A DNA stretch of 64,000 nt from NCBI RefSeq assembly GCF_034479515.1, contig NZ_CP140152.1, forward strand, positions 1,922,001 to 1,986,000, written 5' to 3'. Below the pieces are notes generated by a model. It was not told where the DNA came from, ran no database searches, and saw only the letters and a list, made by a program, of their open reading frames with translations. Positions 35,163 to 44,900 of this stretch are shown here, piece after piece; within the stretch, counting starts at the first letter, position 1; every line of letters begins with the position of its first letter. The translations under genes and the position numbers were made by a program. The DNA comes from Duganella zoogloeoides. Lineage in GTDB: Bacteria > Pseudomonadota > Gammaproteobacteria > Burkholderiales > Burkholderiaceae_D.

Positions 35163-36347
35163 TCAGGCAGCAGGTGCGGCCTGGCGCTTGCCGGCCGCGC
35201 CTGCGAACACCAGCAGCAGTCCCGCTGCCGCCAGCAGGGCGCCAGCCACCGGAATCGCTGCGTAACCGAAACCTTGTGAGATCACCGCGCTGCCCACGGC
35301 CGCGCCAAGCGCGTTGCCCAGGTTGAACGCCCCCACGTTGACCGACGACGCCAGTCCCGGCGCCTCGGCAGCCGCGTGCATTACGCGAATCTGCACCGGC
35401 GGTACCAGTGCAAACGCCGCCGCTCCCCACAGCGTCAACCCGATCAATGCTCCCCAGTGGCTGCCGAGCAGCAGCGGCAACGCCAGCATGATCGCGGCCA
35501 GCGACGCCAGGAAAATTATGGTGGCGCCGTCGAGCGACCAGTCGGCCAGTTTGCCGCCGATGCCATTACCGATGGTGAAGCCAACCCCGATCAACACCAG
35601 CGCCAGCGTGATGAACAGCTGCGACGCGCCGGTGATCGTGGTCAGCACCGGGGCCACGTAGGTATAGAGCGTAAACATCGCCGCCGAACCCATGACGGTG
35701 GTGGCCATGGCAATGAGTACCACCGGGCGCGCCAGCACCCGCAGTTCCTTGCCGATGTCCGGCATCGCGCCTTTTTCGCCGCGCGGCAGGGCCAGCACCA
35801 GCGCGGCCATCGCCAGCAGACCCAGGCCGGCGGTGCCGGCAAACGCCATGCGCCAGCCGATCTGCTGGCCGATCCAGGTGGCGGCCGGCACGCCCCCGAT
35901 ATTGGCGATGGTCAGACCCATGAACATGGTGGCCACCGCGCTGGCCCGTTTTTCCGGCGCCACCAGGTTGGCCGCAACCACCGAGCCGATGCCGAAGAAG
36001 GCGCCGTGATTGAGGCTGGTGACCAGGCGCGAGGCGAGCAGGGGCCAGTAGCCGGGCGCCATGGCCGACAGCAGGTTACCGAGGATGAAAATCGAGACCA
36101 GCGTGAGCAGCGCATGCTTGGCGCGCAGGCGCGCGAGCAGCAGTGTCATGATCGGTGCGCCAATCATCACGCCCAGCGCATAGGCGCTGATCAACAGGCC
36201 GGCGCTGGGGATGGAGACGTGGACGCCTTCGGCGATCACCGGCAGCAGTCCCATCGGAGCGAATTCCGTGGTGCCGATACCGAAGGCGCCGACGGCCAGG
36301 GCCAGCAGCGGCCAGGTTGGAGTTGTAGTGGCGGAAGGGGAGGTCAT
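35163..36347 (-). CDS. MFS transporter (drug/sugar efflux type)
   Basis: A 394-residue major facilitator with about 12 hydrophobic helices. The N-terminal LALAVGAFGIGTTEFAPMGLLPVIAEGV and GVMIGAPIMTLLLARLRAKHALL are those of the AraJ/YdhP/PbuE-type efflux branch. The stop codon abuts that of the response regulator. A large imperfect palindrome directly precedes the start, suggesting repressor control. The exported compound is unknown. Confidence 0.88.
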   Translation of the reverse strand: MTSPSATTTPTWPLLALAVGAFGIGTTEFAPMGLLPVIAEGVHVSIPSAGLLISAYALGVMIGAPIMTLLLARLRAKHALLTLVSIFILGNLLSAMAPGYWPLLASRLVTSLNHGAFFGIGSVVAANLVAPEKRASAVATMFMGLTIANIGGVPAATWIGQQIGWRMAFAGTAGLGLLAMAALVLALPRGEKGAMPDIGKELRVLARPVVLIAMATTVMGSAAMFTLYTYVAPVLTTITGASQLFITLALVLIGVGFTIGNGIGGKLADWSLDGATIIFLASLAAIMLALPLLLGSHWGALIGLTLWGAAAFALVPPVQIRVMHAAAEAPGLASSVNVGAFNLGNALGAAVGSAVISQGFGYAAIPVAGALLAAAGLLLVFAGAAGKRQAAPAA

Positions 36348-36388
36348 GATCGACTATTGGTTGCCTTAAAGGCCAACTATAGTCGATC
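36348..36388 (-). promoter_or_regulatory. 41-bp imperfect palindrome, probable operator of the MFS gene
   Basis: GATCGACTAT (36348-36357) is mirrored by ATAGTCGATC (36379-36388), and the inner arms also pair, giving about 17 of 20 matches. It begins one base from the MFS start codon. A repressor bound here would block transcription or initiation. Confidence 0.6.
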
Positions 36389-36417
36389 ACCAATATTAAT
36401 GCAGAGCCTGCCTTGTT

Positions 36418-38109
36418 TTACTTCAGGGTCTCTACCAGAACGCGGCCTTCGGAACCCGCTGGCGGGCGCACCCGCAGGATGTTGGCCAGCGTCGGCGCAA
36501 TGTCCACCACTTCCGCGTACTGGCCATAGTAGCCAGGCTTGATCCAGCGCTTACCCATGATCATCAATGGCACGTTGGTGTCGTAGGCGTACGGCGAACC
36601 GTGGGTGGTGCCGGTGGCGCCGCTGGCGAAGTACCAGTATGGACGCGTGATCACCATCAGGTCGCCCGAGGCTGCACGGTTCCAGGCGCGACGCATCAGG
36701 GTGGCGATGCGGGTGCCGGTGACGGCGCCGCTCTCGAACTGCGTGCGGGTGAAGGTGTCGCTCACGCCCGGCTGGTTCAGCAGGAATTGGGCGGCAGCGT
36801 CTTCCACGTCGGCGTGGCGCAGGCCGGCCTTGTCGGCGGCTGCGTAGTCGAGGTGGATGTTGGGCAGCGACCAGGCGGCCAGCAGCTTGGCGCCGCCGAA
36901 TTTTTCGGACAGGTGCTGGCCCAGGTCCTTCATCAACTGGTCGCCGTTGATGCGCTTCGATTCGCTGCGCTGCTGGTTCGAGAATTCCGCCGTGTTGGCA
37001 AAGCCATGGTCGGCGGTGAGCACGACCAGCACGTTGTCCATGCCGATACGCTTGTCGAGGTAGTTGAAGAATTCGCCGAGCATGCGGTCCACGCGCTGCA
37101 AGTGGTCGTGCGACAGCTTGCTTTCCGGGCCGTAGGCGTGGTTGACGTAATCGTGCGCCGACAGGCTCACACCCAGCAGGTCCGGCACACCACTGTCGTT
37201 GCGGCCCAGGTTTTCGCCTTCCACCGCCGCGCGCGCGAAGTCCAGTGTCAGCTGGTCCAGGTACGGGCCGGTTTTCAGGCTGTTGTAGTAGCCGGCGTCG
37301 ATCTGGCCGCTCTCGCTGTAATAAGTGTATGGCAGGCGGTTATGGCCGCCCGGTTTGGCGGGGGTGAGGTCGTCGTGGGCGTCGCCGGCGTAGGCGGCGT
37401 CGGGCAGCAGCGCGCTCCAGGTCTTGCCGTAGTAGCGGTCCTGCGGCTTGCCGGCCTGGTACTGCGTGACCCAGGCGGGGTGCGCCGGCATATAGAAGGT
37501 GCTGCTGGCGAAGTTGCCGGTTTGTTCCATATACATATAGGCAGTGCCGGTTTTACCGGCCAGCAGGATCGCGCCCCGGTCCTTGCCCGATACGGTGATT
37601 ACCTTGCTGCGATTGCCGGAGGCGTAGCGCAGCTGGTCGCCCAGCGTATCGACGCGCAGCCTGGTCGGCGCCGTACCGTCGCTCGGGTCGGTATGTTCGC
37701 CGATGTAGGTGTAGTTGGTGTCCTCGGTGCAGTACACCGATTTCCTGGTGGTCGGGTCGATCCAGTTATTGCCGATGATGCCGTGCACGTAAGGGTAGGC
37801 GCCGGTGAGCACTGCCGAGTGGCCGATGGCGGTCACTGTCACGCCGTGCGCCTGGTGGGCGTTGCTGAAGGCGGCCCCTTCGGCCAGCATGCGCCCCAGG
37901 CCGCCCTTGCCATTCTTGCCGAACTGGTCGCGATAGCGCTGCACCTGCTCGTTCGGCAGGCCGTCCACCACCAGCACCACGACCAGCTTCGGTTGCGGCG
38001 CGGCGGCTGAATTGGCAGGGGCGTTGGCGGGAGCGGCGAAAGCGCAAGCGTGCAGCGCAAAGCTGGACGCGGCGATCACGAGGGCGGGCAAGGACAGTGA
38101 TTTCGTCAT
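36418..38109 (-). CDS. alkaline phosphatase superfamily protein (PafA-like)
   Basis: A 563-residue exported phosphatase. A Sec signal is followed by KLVVVLVVDGLPNEQ (metal-binding Asp), GVTVTAIGHSAVLTGAYPY with the threonine nucleophile region, GVSLSAHDYVNHAYGPES, and VLTADHGFANTAEF with further metal ligands. This is the order seen in PafA-type phosphate-irrepressible phosphatases and related nucleotide pyrophosphatases. An inverted repeat TCATGT/ACATGA (38193-38198 with 38211-38216) lies upstream. Substrate is probably a broad set of phosphomonoesters. Confidence 0.88.
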   Translation of the reverse strand: MTKSLSLPALVIAASSFALHACAFAAPANAPANSAAAPQPKLVVVLVVDGLPNEQVQRYRDQFGKNGKGGLGRMLAEGAAFSNAHQAHGVTVTAIGHSAVLTGAYPYVHGIIGNNWIDPTTRKSVYCTEDTNYTYIGEHTDPSDGTAPTRLRVDTLGDQLRYASGNRSKVITVSGKDRGAILLAGKTGTAYMYMEQTGNFASSTFYMPAHPAWVTQYQAGKPQDRYYGKTWSALLPDAAYAGDAHDDLTPAKPGGHNRLPYTYYSESGQIDAGYYNSLKTGPYLDQLTLDFARAAVEGENLGRNDSGVPDLLGVSLSAHDYVNHAYGPESKLSHDHLQRVDRMLGEFFNYLDKRIGMDNVLVVLTADHGFANTAEFSNQQRSESKRINGDQLMKDLGQHLSEKFGGAKLLAAWSLPNIHLDYAAADKAGLRHADVEDAAAQFLLNQPGVSDTFTRTQFESGAVTGTRIATLMRRAWNRAASGDLMVITRPYWYFASGATGTTHGSPYAYDTNVPLMIMGKRWIKPGYYGQYAEVVDIAPTLANILRVRPPAGSEGRVLVETLK

Positions 38110-38306
38110 GTGGGCGGTTTTCTAGTGAAAGGAATAACAATGATGGGCGACGGCGCATAGCGTACCATGGGCCGGGCGACAGATTAAGTGATTCATGTGA
38201 CTGCCTCGTGACATGAGAGCTAGGCATACAGTCAACGTTTCCGTTGGGAAAAACACACTAATCTGCCCGGTAAGCCGCTAAATTACGTGCCTCTTGGAAA
38301 AAAAAT

Positions 38307-38315
38307 TGCTAGAAT
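38307..38315 (+). promoter_or_regulatory. candidate extended -10 promoter
   Basis: TGCTAGAAT fits the extended -10 form (TGn then TATAAT-like) 36 nt before the EF-hand gene, with GGAGCGG as ribosome binding site. No -35 is needed in this class. Confidence 0.4.
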
Positions 38316-38350
38316 GATGTCGTGAGGAATCTCTCTTCGGGAGCGGAAAA

Positions 38351-38983
38351 ATGATTACGGTAAACAGTATTGGTGGCGGCACCTTGTCGGCGGCGGTGGT
38401 CGCGGAAAAGTCGCAGGGTACCCAGCACATCGCACCGGCGCAGGCGCGCGCGGATGACGACGCCGGCGCCTCGATCGCCGCCTATCTGTCGCTGCCGGGG
38501 TTTAATGCCGCCAGTGCCGTTGATACCGGCAACGATACGTCCACTGACACCCAGGCCGATGGCGGCCAGGCCGCCGCGCTGCAAGCCGTGTCGGAATCCG
38601 ATGACGACGGCCTCAAGCAGGCGCTCAAGGATTTCGACGCCGCTCTCAAGAACCTCTCCCAGCGTCCGGAAACCCAGGCTTACCGCGCCAGGTTCGGCAG
38701 CGAACCGCTGGTGGAAGACAGCCTGCCGCCACCGGCGCCGCTGCCGGGCATCGACGAGAACGGCCTGCTGCTGATGCCGGGCCGCGACAGCCTGTCAGCC
38801 GACGCCGACCACGACGGCAAGGTGAGCGAAGAGGAATTGCGCCGCTACCAGGAGCCGCTGACCTACCGCATCGCCGCCGGCGCCGGCCGCCTCGACGCGC
38901 TGGCCGATGGCCCGTCGGCATTCTCGCTGGTGGAGGCCAACCGCGCCTATGGCGTGGTATCCGCCGCCGCTGCCGCCGCCTGA
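38351..38983 (+). CDS. EF-hand domain protein
   Basis: A 210-residue protein with no signal peptide. The only recognisable domain is one canonical EF-hand loop, DADHDGKVSEEE, at about residues 152-163. Its residues at positions 1, 3, 5 and 12 suit calcium binding. The rest is Ala/Asp-rich and low in complexity. It stands alone between the phosphatase and the RND operon and is followed by a strong terminator. Function unknown; calcium binding is predicted from one motif. Confidence 0.65.
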   Translation: MITVNSIGGGTLSAAVVAEKSQGTQHIAPAQARADDDAGASIAAYLSLPGFNAASAVDTGNDTSTDTQADGGQAAALQAVSESDDDGLKQALKDFDAALKNLSQRPETQAYRARFGSEPLVEDSLPPPAPLPGIDENGLLLMPGRDSLSADADHDGKVSEEELRRYQEPLTYRIAAGAGRLDALADGPSAFSLVEANRAYGVVSAAAAAA

Positions 38984-39006
38984 CCAGGTCAGTTTCTCTG
39001 CGCGAG

Positions 39007-39042
39007 ACGGGTTTTGCCTGCCGGGCGAAGCCCGTTTTTTTT
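39007..39042 (+). terminator. rho-independent terminator after the EF-hand gene
   Basis: A 12-bp stem (39007-39018 with 39024-39035, two G-T pairs) with a 5-nt loop is followed by a T tract to 39042. Confidence 0.88.
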
Positions 39043-39130
39043 CGTCGGCCCGCGTGACAATTGAACACCGCCGCCGCAAAAAATGCGACTATGTTAGCTG
39101 ATGTTTACCTTTTTTCGAGACAGCAGGCTG

Positions 39131-39171
39131 CGGAGCGTAAACACTCCGGCTCCCTGCACCACGGGAGCCGG
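39131..39171 (+). promoter_or_regulatory. leader with two mutually exclusive hairpins over the ribosome binding site
   Basis: CCGGCTCCC (39146-39154) pairs perfectly with GGGAGCCGG (39163-39171), which contains the GGGAG ribosome binding site 8 nt before the ATG at 39175. CGGAG at 39131-39135 can instead pair with CTCCG at 39144-39148, which shares bases with the first stem. The two folds exclude each other, a layout typical of translational attenuators. No ligand or leader peptide is recognised. Confidence 0.5.
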
Positions 39172-39174
39172 TCT

Positions 39175-40734
39175 ATGGATAAACGGACGTTGCGCGCTTA
39201 TGTACATCAGGTACGCCAGGTAAGTCATGTTGGCGCGCTGGCGGTGGTCGCCGGGTTGGCCGGTCTGGGCGGTTGTGCTGTCGGCCCAGACTTCAAGACC
39301 CCGGACGTGCCGGTCGCGGACGGCGCCAGTTACACCCCCGAACCACTACCCGCGCAGACGGCGTCCAGCCCCGGCACCGGCGGCGCCGCCCAGCGCTTCG
39401 TCACCGGCATGGACATCCCGGCACAGTGGTGGTCGGTATTCCAGTCGCCCGCGCTCGACCAGCTGCTGCGCGGCGCACTGGCGCAAAACCCCAATATGGC
39501 GGCGGCCGAAGCGGCGCTGCGCCAGGTGCGCGAAAACTACAATGCCCAGGCGGGGCAACTGGTGTACCCGGCCGTCAACGGCGCGCTGGGCGCGTCGCGT
39601 CAGAAAACCCAGGTCGCCACGCCTGGCGGTACCCAGGCTGCCGTGCTCGATCTGTACAACGCCTCGGTCAACGTGTCGTACACGCCCGACGTGTTCGGCG
39701 CCACCCGGCGCACGCTGGAAGGCGCGCAGGCGGCGGTGGACTACCAGCGCAACCAGGTGGAAGCGACCTACCTGGCGCTGTCGGCCAACGTGGTCACGGC
39801 CGCCATCCAGGAAGCTTCGCTGCGCGCGCAGTTGCAGGCCACGCGCGACGTGTTGGCGGCGCTCACCCGCCAGCAGAACGTGATCGAGAAGCAGTTCGAG
39901 TTCGGCGCCATCGCGCGCGCCCAGGTGCTCAGCCAGCGCAACCTGGTGGCGCAAACGGCAGCCACCGTGCCGCCGCTGGAAAAGGCGCTGGCGCAAACGC
40001 GCCATCTGCTCTCCACGCTGGCGGGCAAGCTGCCGGGGGAGGCCGGCATGCCCGAATTTACGCTCGCTTCGCTCACGCTGCCCGAGGCATTGCCGGTATC
40101 GCTGCCGTCGGCGCTGGTGCGCCAGCGGCCCGACATCCGCGCCAGCGAGGAACTGCTGCGCCAGGCCAGCGCCGACATCGGCGTGGCCACCGCCGCCCTG
40201 TATCCGCAATTTACCCTGAGCGGCAGTTACGGTTCGGCGTCGCCCACCTTCAGCAAGCTGTTCGAGGGCGACAACGCCATCTGGAGCCTCACTGCCGGCC
40301 TGACCGCACCGATCTTCAACGGCGGCGCACTGCGCGCCCGCAAGCGCGCATCCGAGGCAGCCTATGATGTGGCGGCGGCCCAGTACCGCGCCACCTTGCT
40401 TACCGCGTTCCAGAACGTGGCCGACAGCCTGCGCGCGCTCGAATCGGACGCCGCCGCGCTTACCGCGCAAGCCGAGTCCGAGGCGCTGGCGGCCGAAACC
40501 CTGGCGCTGTCCGAGGAACAGTACAAGCTTGGCGCGATCAGCTACCTGTCGCTGCTCGACGCCCAGCGCGTGTTCCAGCAGGCGCATATCGGCCTGGTAC
40601 AGGCGCAGGCCGCGCGCTACGCCGATACCGCCGCGCTGTTCCAGGCGCTGGGCGGCGGCTGGTGGAACCGCGCCGACGGCGTGCCGGCCGCTGTACCCGT
40701 CTCCACCATGCCGTCCATCAGCCAGAATCCCTAA
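39175..40734 (+). CDS. RND efflux outer membrane lipoprotein (NodT/OprM family)
   Basis: A 519-residue outer membrane factor. The lipobox GLGGCAVGPDF follows the N-terminal hydrophobic stretch. Two OEP repeats follow: the first has WWSVFQSPALDQLLRGALAQNPNM and the second starts near VRQRPDIRASEELLRQASADIGVA. IFNGGALRARKRASEAAYD and EEQYKLGAISYLSLLDAQR are diagnostic. It opens a three-gene pump operon and lies behind a structured leader. It forms the trimeric exit duct for the pump encoded next. Confidence 0.92.
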   Translation: MDKRTLRAYVHQVRQVSHVGALAVVAGLAGLGGCAVGPDFKTPDVPVADGASYTPEPLPAQTASSPGTGGAAQRFVTGMDIPAQWWSVFQSPALDQLLRGALAQNPNMAAAEAALRQVRENYNAQAGQLVYPAVNGALGASRQKTQVATPGGTQAAVLDLYNASVNVSYTPDVFGATRRTLEGAQAAVDYQRNQVEATYLALSANVVTAAIQEASLRAQLQATRDVLAALTRQQNVIEKQFEFGAIARAQVLSQRNLVAQTAATVPPLEKALAQTRHLLSTLAGKLPGEAGMPEFTLASLTLPEALPVSLPSALVRQRPDIRASEELLRQASADIGVATAALYPQFTLSGSYGSASPTFSKLFEGDNAIWSLTAGLTAPIFNGGALRARKRASEAAYDVAAAQYRATLLTAFQNVADSLRALESDAAALTAQAESEALAAETLALSEEQYKLGAISYLSLLDAQRVFQQAHIGLVQAQAARYADTAALFQALGGGWWNRADGVPAAVPVSTMPSISQNP

Positions 40735-40773
40735 TACATCTCTATCTACACCTCTATCGCAGGAGAGAGTTTC

Positions 40774-41913
40774 ATGACCAAGCGTATGCTCATCATGGTT
40801 GGATGCGTGATCTTGCTGGTCGCCGCGCTGGCGTTCGGCAAATATCTGCAGATACAAAAACTGATCGCCAGCTCGCCCAAGCCGGGAGCGCAAACGGTCA
40901 CCGCGATCAAGGTCGCGGCGTCCGAATGGCAGCCGCAGATCAGCGCCGTGGGTACGCTGGCGCCGGTGCGCGGCGTCGATGTCACCACCGAAATCGCCGG
41001 CCTGGTCCGCAAGGTCAATTTCAAGTCGGGCGACGAGGTCAAAGCCGGCCAGGTGCTGTTCGAACTCAATGCCGAATCGGACCAGGCGCAATTGCGTTCA
41101 CTGCAGGCCGCGGCCGACCTGGCCGCCACCACGCTCAAGCGCGACAAGCTGCAACTGGGGGCGCAGGCGATCAGCCAGGCGCAAGTCGATAACAGCGAGG
41201 CGGAACTGAAAAGCCGGCAGGCGCTCGCTGCACAGCAGCAGGCGCTGGTCAACAAGAAAACCATCCGCGCGCCGTTCGCCGGCAAGCTGGGCATCACCGC
41301 CGTCAACCCGGGCCAGTACCTGAACCCCGGCGACACGCTGGTCACGCTGCAAACCATCGATACCGTGTATGTCGATTTCTACGTGCCGCAAAAGCAGGTG
41401 GCCGAACTGTCGGTGGGCCAGAAGCTCAAGCTCACCAGCGACGGTTATCCGGGCGTGTCGTTCGCTGCGAAAGTAACCGCCATCAGCCCCAAGGTCGATG
41501 CGGCCACGCGCAACGTGCAGGTTCAGGCCACGGTGCCCAACCAGAAACGCCAGCTGCTGCCCGGCATGTTCGCCAACGTGAGCCTGGAGCAGGGCGCGCT
41601 GAAAAAATACCTGACCTTGCCGCAGACGGCAATTACCTATAATCCTTACGGCTCCACCGTGTTCGTGCTGGCGCAGGGCACCGGCAAGGATGCACCGAAA
41701 GACGACAAGGGCAATGCGCAACTGATCGCGCAGCAGGTGTTCGTCACCACCGGCCCCACGCGCGGCGACCAGGTGGCCGTGCTCACCGGCGTCAAGGAAG
41801 GCCAGACCGTGGTCACTAGCGGCCAGCTCAAACTGAAGAACGGCACGCCGGCGGTGATCAACAACCGCGTGCAGCCGGCCAACAGTCCGAACCCCACGCC
41901 GCAGGAACAGTGA
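40774..41913 (+). CDS. RND efflux periplasmic adaptor subunit
   Basis: A 379-residue membrane fusion protein. An N-terminal membrane anchor (LIMVGCVILLVAALAFG) is followed by a biotinyl-lipoyl half-motif (GTLAPVRGVDVTTEIAGLVRKVNFKSGDEVKAGQVLFEL), an alpha-helical hairpin and the second half (TIRAPFAGKLGITAVNPGQYL). It bridges the outer membrane factor and the RND pump. Spacing to both neighbours is short (39 and 13 nt), so the three genes are one operon. Confidence 0.92.
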   Translation: MTKRMLIMVGCVILLVAALAFGKYLQIQKLIASSPKPGAQTVTAIKVAASEWQPQISAVGTLAPVRGVDVTTEIAGLVRKVNFKSGDEVKAGQVLFELNAESDQAQLRSLQAAADLAATTLKRDKLQLGAQAISQAQVDNSEAELKSRQALAAQQQALVNKKTIRAPFAGKLGITAVNPGQYLNPGDTLVTLQTIDTVYVDFYVPQKQVAELSVGQKLKLTSDGYPGVSFAAKVTAISPKVDAATRNVQVQATVPNQKRQLLPGMFANVSLEQGALKKYLTLPQTAITYNPYGSTVFVLAQGTGKDAPKDDKGNAQLIAQQVFVTTGPTRGDQVAVLTGVKEGQTVVTSGQLKLKNGTPAVINNRVQPANSPNPTPQEQ

Positions 41914-41926
41914 GGACGCCCGCGCC

Positions 41927-44900
41927 ATGAACTTTACCGACATCTTCATCAAACGGCCGGTGCTGGCCACCGTGGTCAGCCTGCTGATCGTGGTGCTGGG
42001 ACTGCGCTCGTTGTTCAGCCTTCCGGTCAACCAGTATCCGAAGACGCAAAACGCGGTGGTCACCATCTCCACCACGTACTACGGGGCCGACGCTGCCACC
42101 GTTGCCGGCTTCATCACCCAGCCGCTGGAAGCGGCCATCGCCCAGGCGCAGGGGATCGACTACCTGTCGTCGTCGTCCAACAGCGGCGTATCCACGATTA
42201 CCGCCACGCTGCAGCTGAACTACGACTCGAACCGGGCGCTGACCGAGATCACCACGCAGGTAAACTCGGTACGCAACCAGTTGCCGGCGCAGGCGCAGCA
42301 GCCGGTGATGAGCGTGCAGATGGGGCAAACCACCGACGCCATGTACATGGGCTTTTACAGCGACACGCTGCCCACCAATAATGTCACCGACTACCTGGCG
42401 CGCGTGGTCAAACCCAAGCTCGATTCGATCGACGGCGTGCAGACCGCCGAATTACTGGGCGCGCGCCAGTTCGCGCTGCGCGCCTGGCTCGACGCCGACA
42501 AGATGGCCGCCCACGGCGTCACCGCCGCCGAGGTCAGCGCCGCGCTGGCGGCGAATAACTACCTGGCCGGCCTCGGCGCCTCCAAGGGGCAGATGGTGAC
42601 GGTGCCACTTACCGCCGGCACCGACCTGCACACGGTGGAGGAATTCAAGGCGCTGGCCGTGCGCCAGAGCGGCGGCGCCATCGTGCGTTTGGAAGACATC
42701 GCCAACGTTACGCTGGGGTCCGAGAACTACGACTTCAACGTGGCGTTCAGCGGCGTGCGATCGGTATTCGTCGGCATCAAGGTAGCGCCTGACGCCAACA
42801 TCCTCGACGTGGCCGAGCGCGTGCGCAAGGTGTTCCCTTCAATCCGCGAGCAGCTGCCGGCGGGGCTCACCGGCGAAATCGTGTACGACTCCACGGAGTT
42901 CATCAACACGTCCATCGTCGAGGTGGTGCACACGCTGGTGGAAGCGCTGATCATCGTCACGGTGGTGATCTACCTGTTCCTGGGCAGTTTGCGCGCAGTG
43001 ATCGTGCCGGTGATCGCCATGCCGCTCTCGCTGATCGGCACCTTCTTCGTGATGCTGATGTTCGGCTATTCGATCAACCTGCTCACGCTGCTGGCCATCG
43101 TGCTGGCCATCGGCCTGGTGGTCGATGACGCCATCATCGTGGTGGAAAATGTCGATCGTCACATGAAGGAAGGCATGAAACCGTACGACGCCGCCATCCA
43201 GGCCGCGCGCGAACTCGGTAGTCCCATCCTGGCCATGACGGTGGTGCTGATCGCCGTGTACGTGCCGATCGGCTTCCAGGGCGGGTTGACCGGCGCGCTG
43301 TTTACGGAATTCGCGTTCACGCTGGCCGGTGCGGTGGCGGTGTCCGGCATCGTCGCGCTCACGCTCTCGCCCATGATGTGCGCGCGGTTCTTCAACGAGC
43401 ACCAGGACGAGGGCAGGTTCGTCAAGTTCATCGACCGCACCTTCGCAAAAGTCCACGACGGCTACCTACGCGTGCTGCACCAGCTGCTCGAAACCTGGGC
43501 GGTGCTGATCGTGCTGGGCGTAATCCTCACCGGGCTGCTGGGCGTAATGTTTGCCATGTCGCAGTCGGAACTGGCGCCCGAGGAAGACCAGGGCATCGTG
43601 CTGGCGCAGGTGGTGGGCGCGCCTACCGCCACGTCGGACCAGATGCAGGCGTATGCGAAAGAGATTTTCGAGATATCGAAATCGCTGCCCGAGTATGACC
43701 AGATGTTCCAGATCACGGGCGTACCGACCACCAATGCGGGCATCGGCGGGGTGCTGTTCAAGCCGTGGGACAAGCGTTCGCGCTCGGCGCATGAGATCCA
43801 GCAGGAGCTGCAACAGCGCTGGGGCAACGTGGCCGGTGGCCGCGTGGCGGCGTTCCAGTTCCCGGCGCTGCCGGGCAGCTCAGGTCTGCCGGTGCAGTTC
43901 GTGATCACCACCACCGAGCCGTTCGAGAACCTCAACACGGTGGCGCAGGCGGTGCTCGACAAGGCCACCAAGGAAGGTAAATTCTATTTTGCCGACGTCG
44001 ATCTGAAAATCGACTCGCCGCAGGCCAAGGTCGATGTGGACCGCGACAAGCTGGCCACTCTGGGCTTAACGCAACAGGACTTCGGCAACGCCATGGCGGC
44101 CGCGCTGGGCGGCGGCTACGTCAACTACTTCTCGATCGCGGGGCGCTCGTACAAGGTGATCCCGCAGGTGCGCCAGGTGGATCGCTTGAATCCATCCGAT
44201 GTGCTCAACTTCCACATCAAGACGCCGTCCGGTGCGATGATACCGGCCAGTACCGTCGCCAGCATCTCGTACAGCGTGCAGCCGGAATCGGTCACCCGCT
44301 TCCAGCAGCTCAATTCCGCCACCATCTCGGGCGTGTCAGGCGCGTCGCAGGGCGAGATCCTCGAATACCTGCGCAATGCCGTGGCCGAGGTGGCGCCGTC
44401 GGGCTACACCATCGACTACGCCGGCTCGTCGCGCCAGTTCATGAACGAGTCGGGCGGATTCGGTCTGACCATGGGCTTCGCGGTGGTGATCGTGTTCCTG
44501 GCGCTGGCCGCACAGTTCGAGAGCTTCCGCGATCCGATCGTGATATTGTTCTCGGTGCCGATGGCGCTGTTCGGCGCGATGATGTTCATCTTCCTCGGCT
44601 TCGCCTCGATCAACATCTATACGCAGGTGGGGCTGGTGACCCTGATGGGACTGATCTCCAAGCACGGCATCCTGATCGTGGAGGTGGCCAACCACCTGCG
44701 CGAGGCCGGCAAGACCAAGCGCGAGGCCATCGAGGAAGCCGCCGCCACACGCTTACGGCCCATCCTGATGACCACGGCGGCCATGGTGTTCGGCGTGGTG
44801 CCGCTGGTGATTGCATCGGGCGCCGGCGCGGCCGGCCGCCATGCAATGGGACTGGTGATCTTTACCGGGCTGTCGATCGGCACCTTGTTTACGCTGTTCG

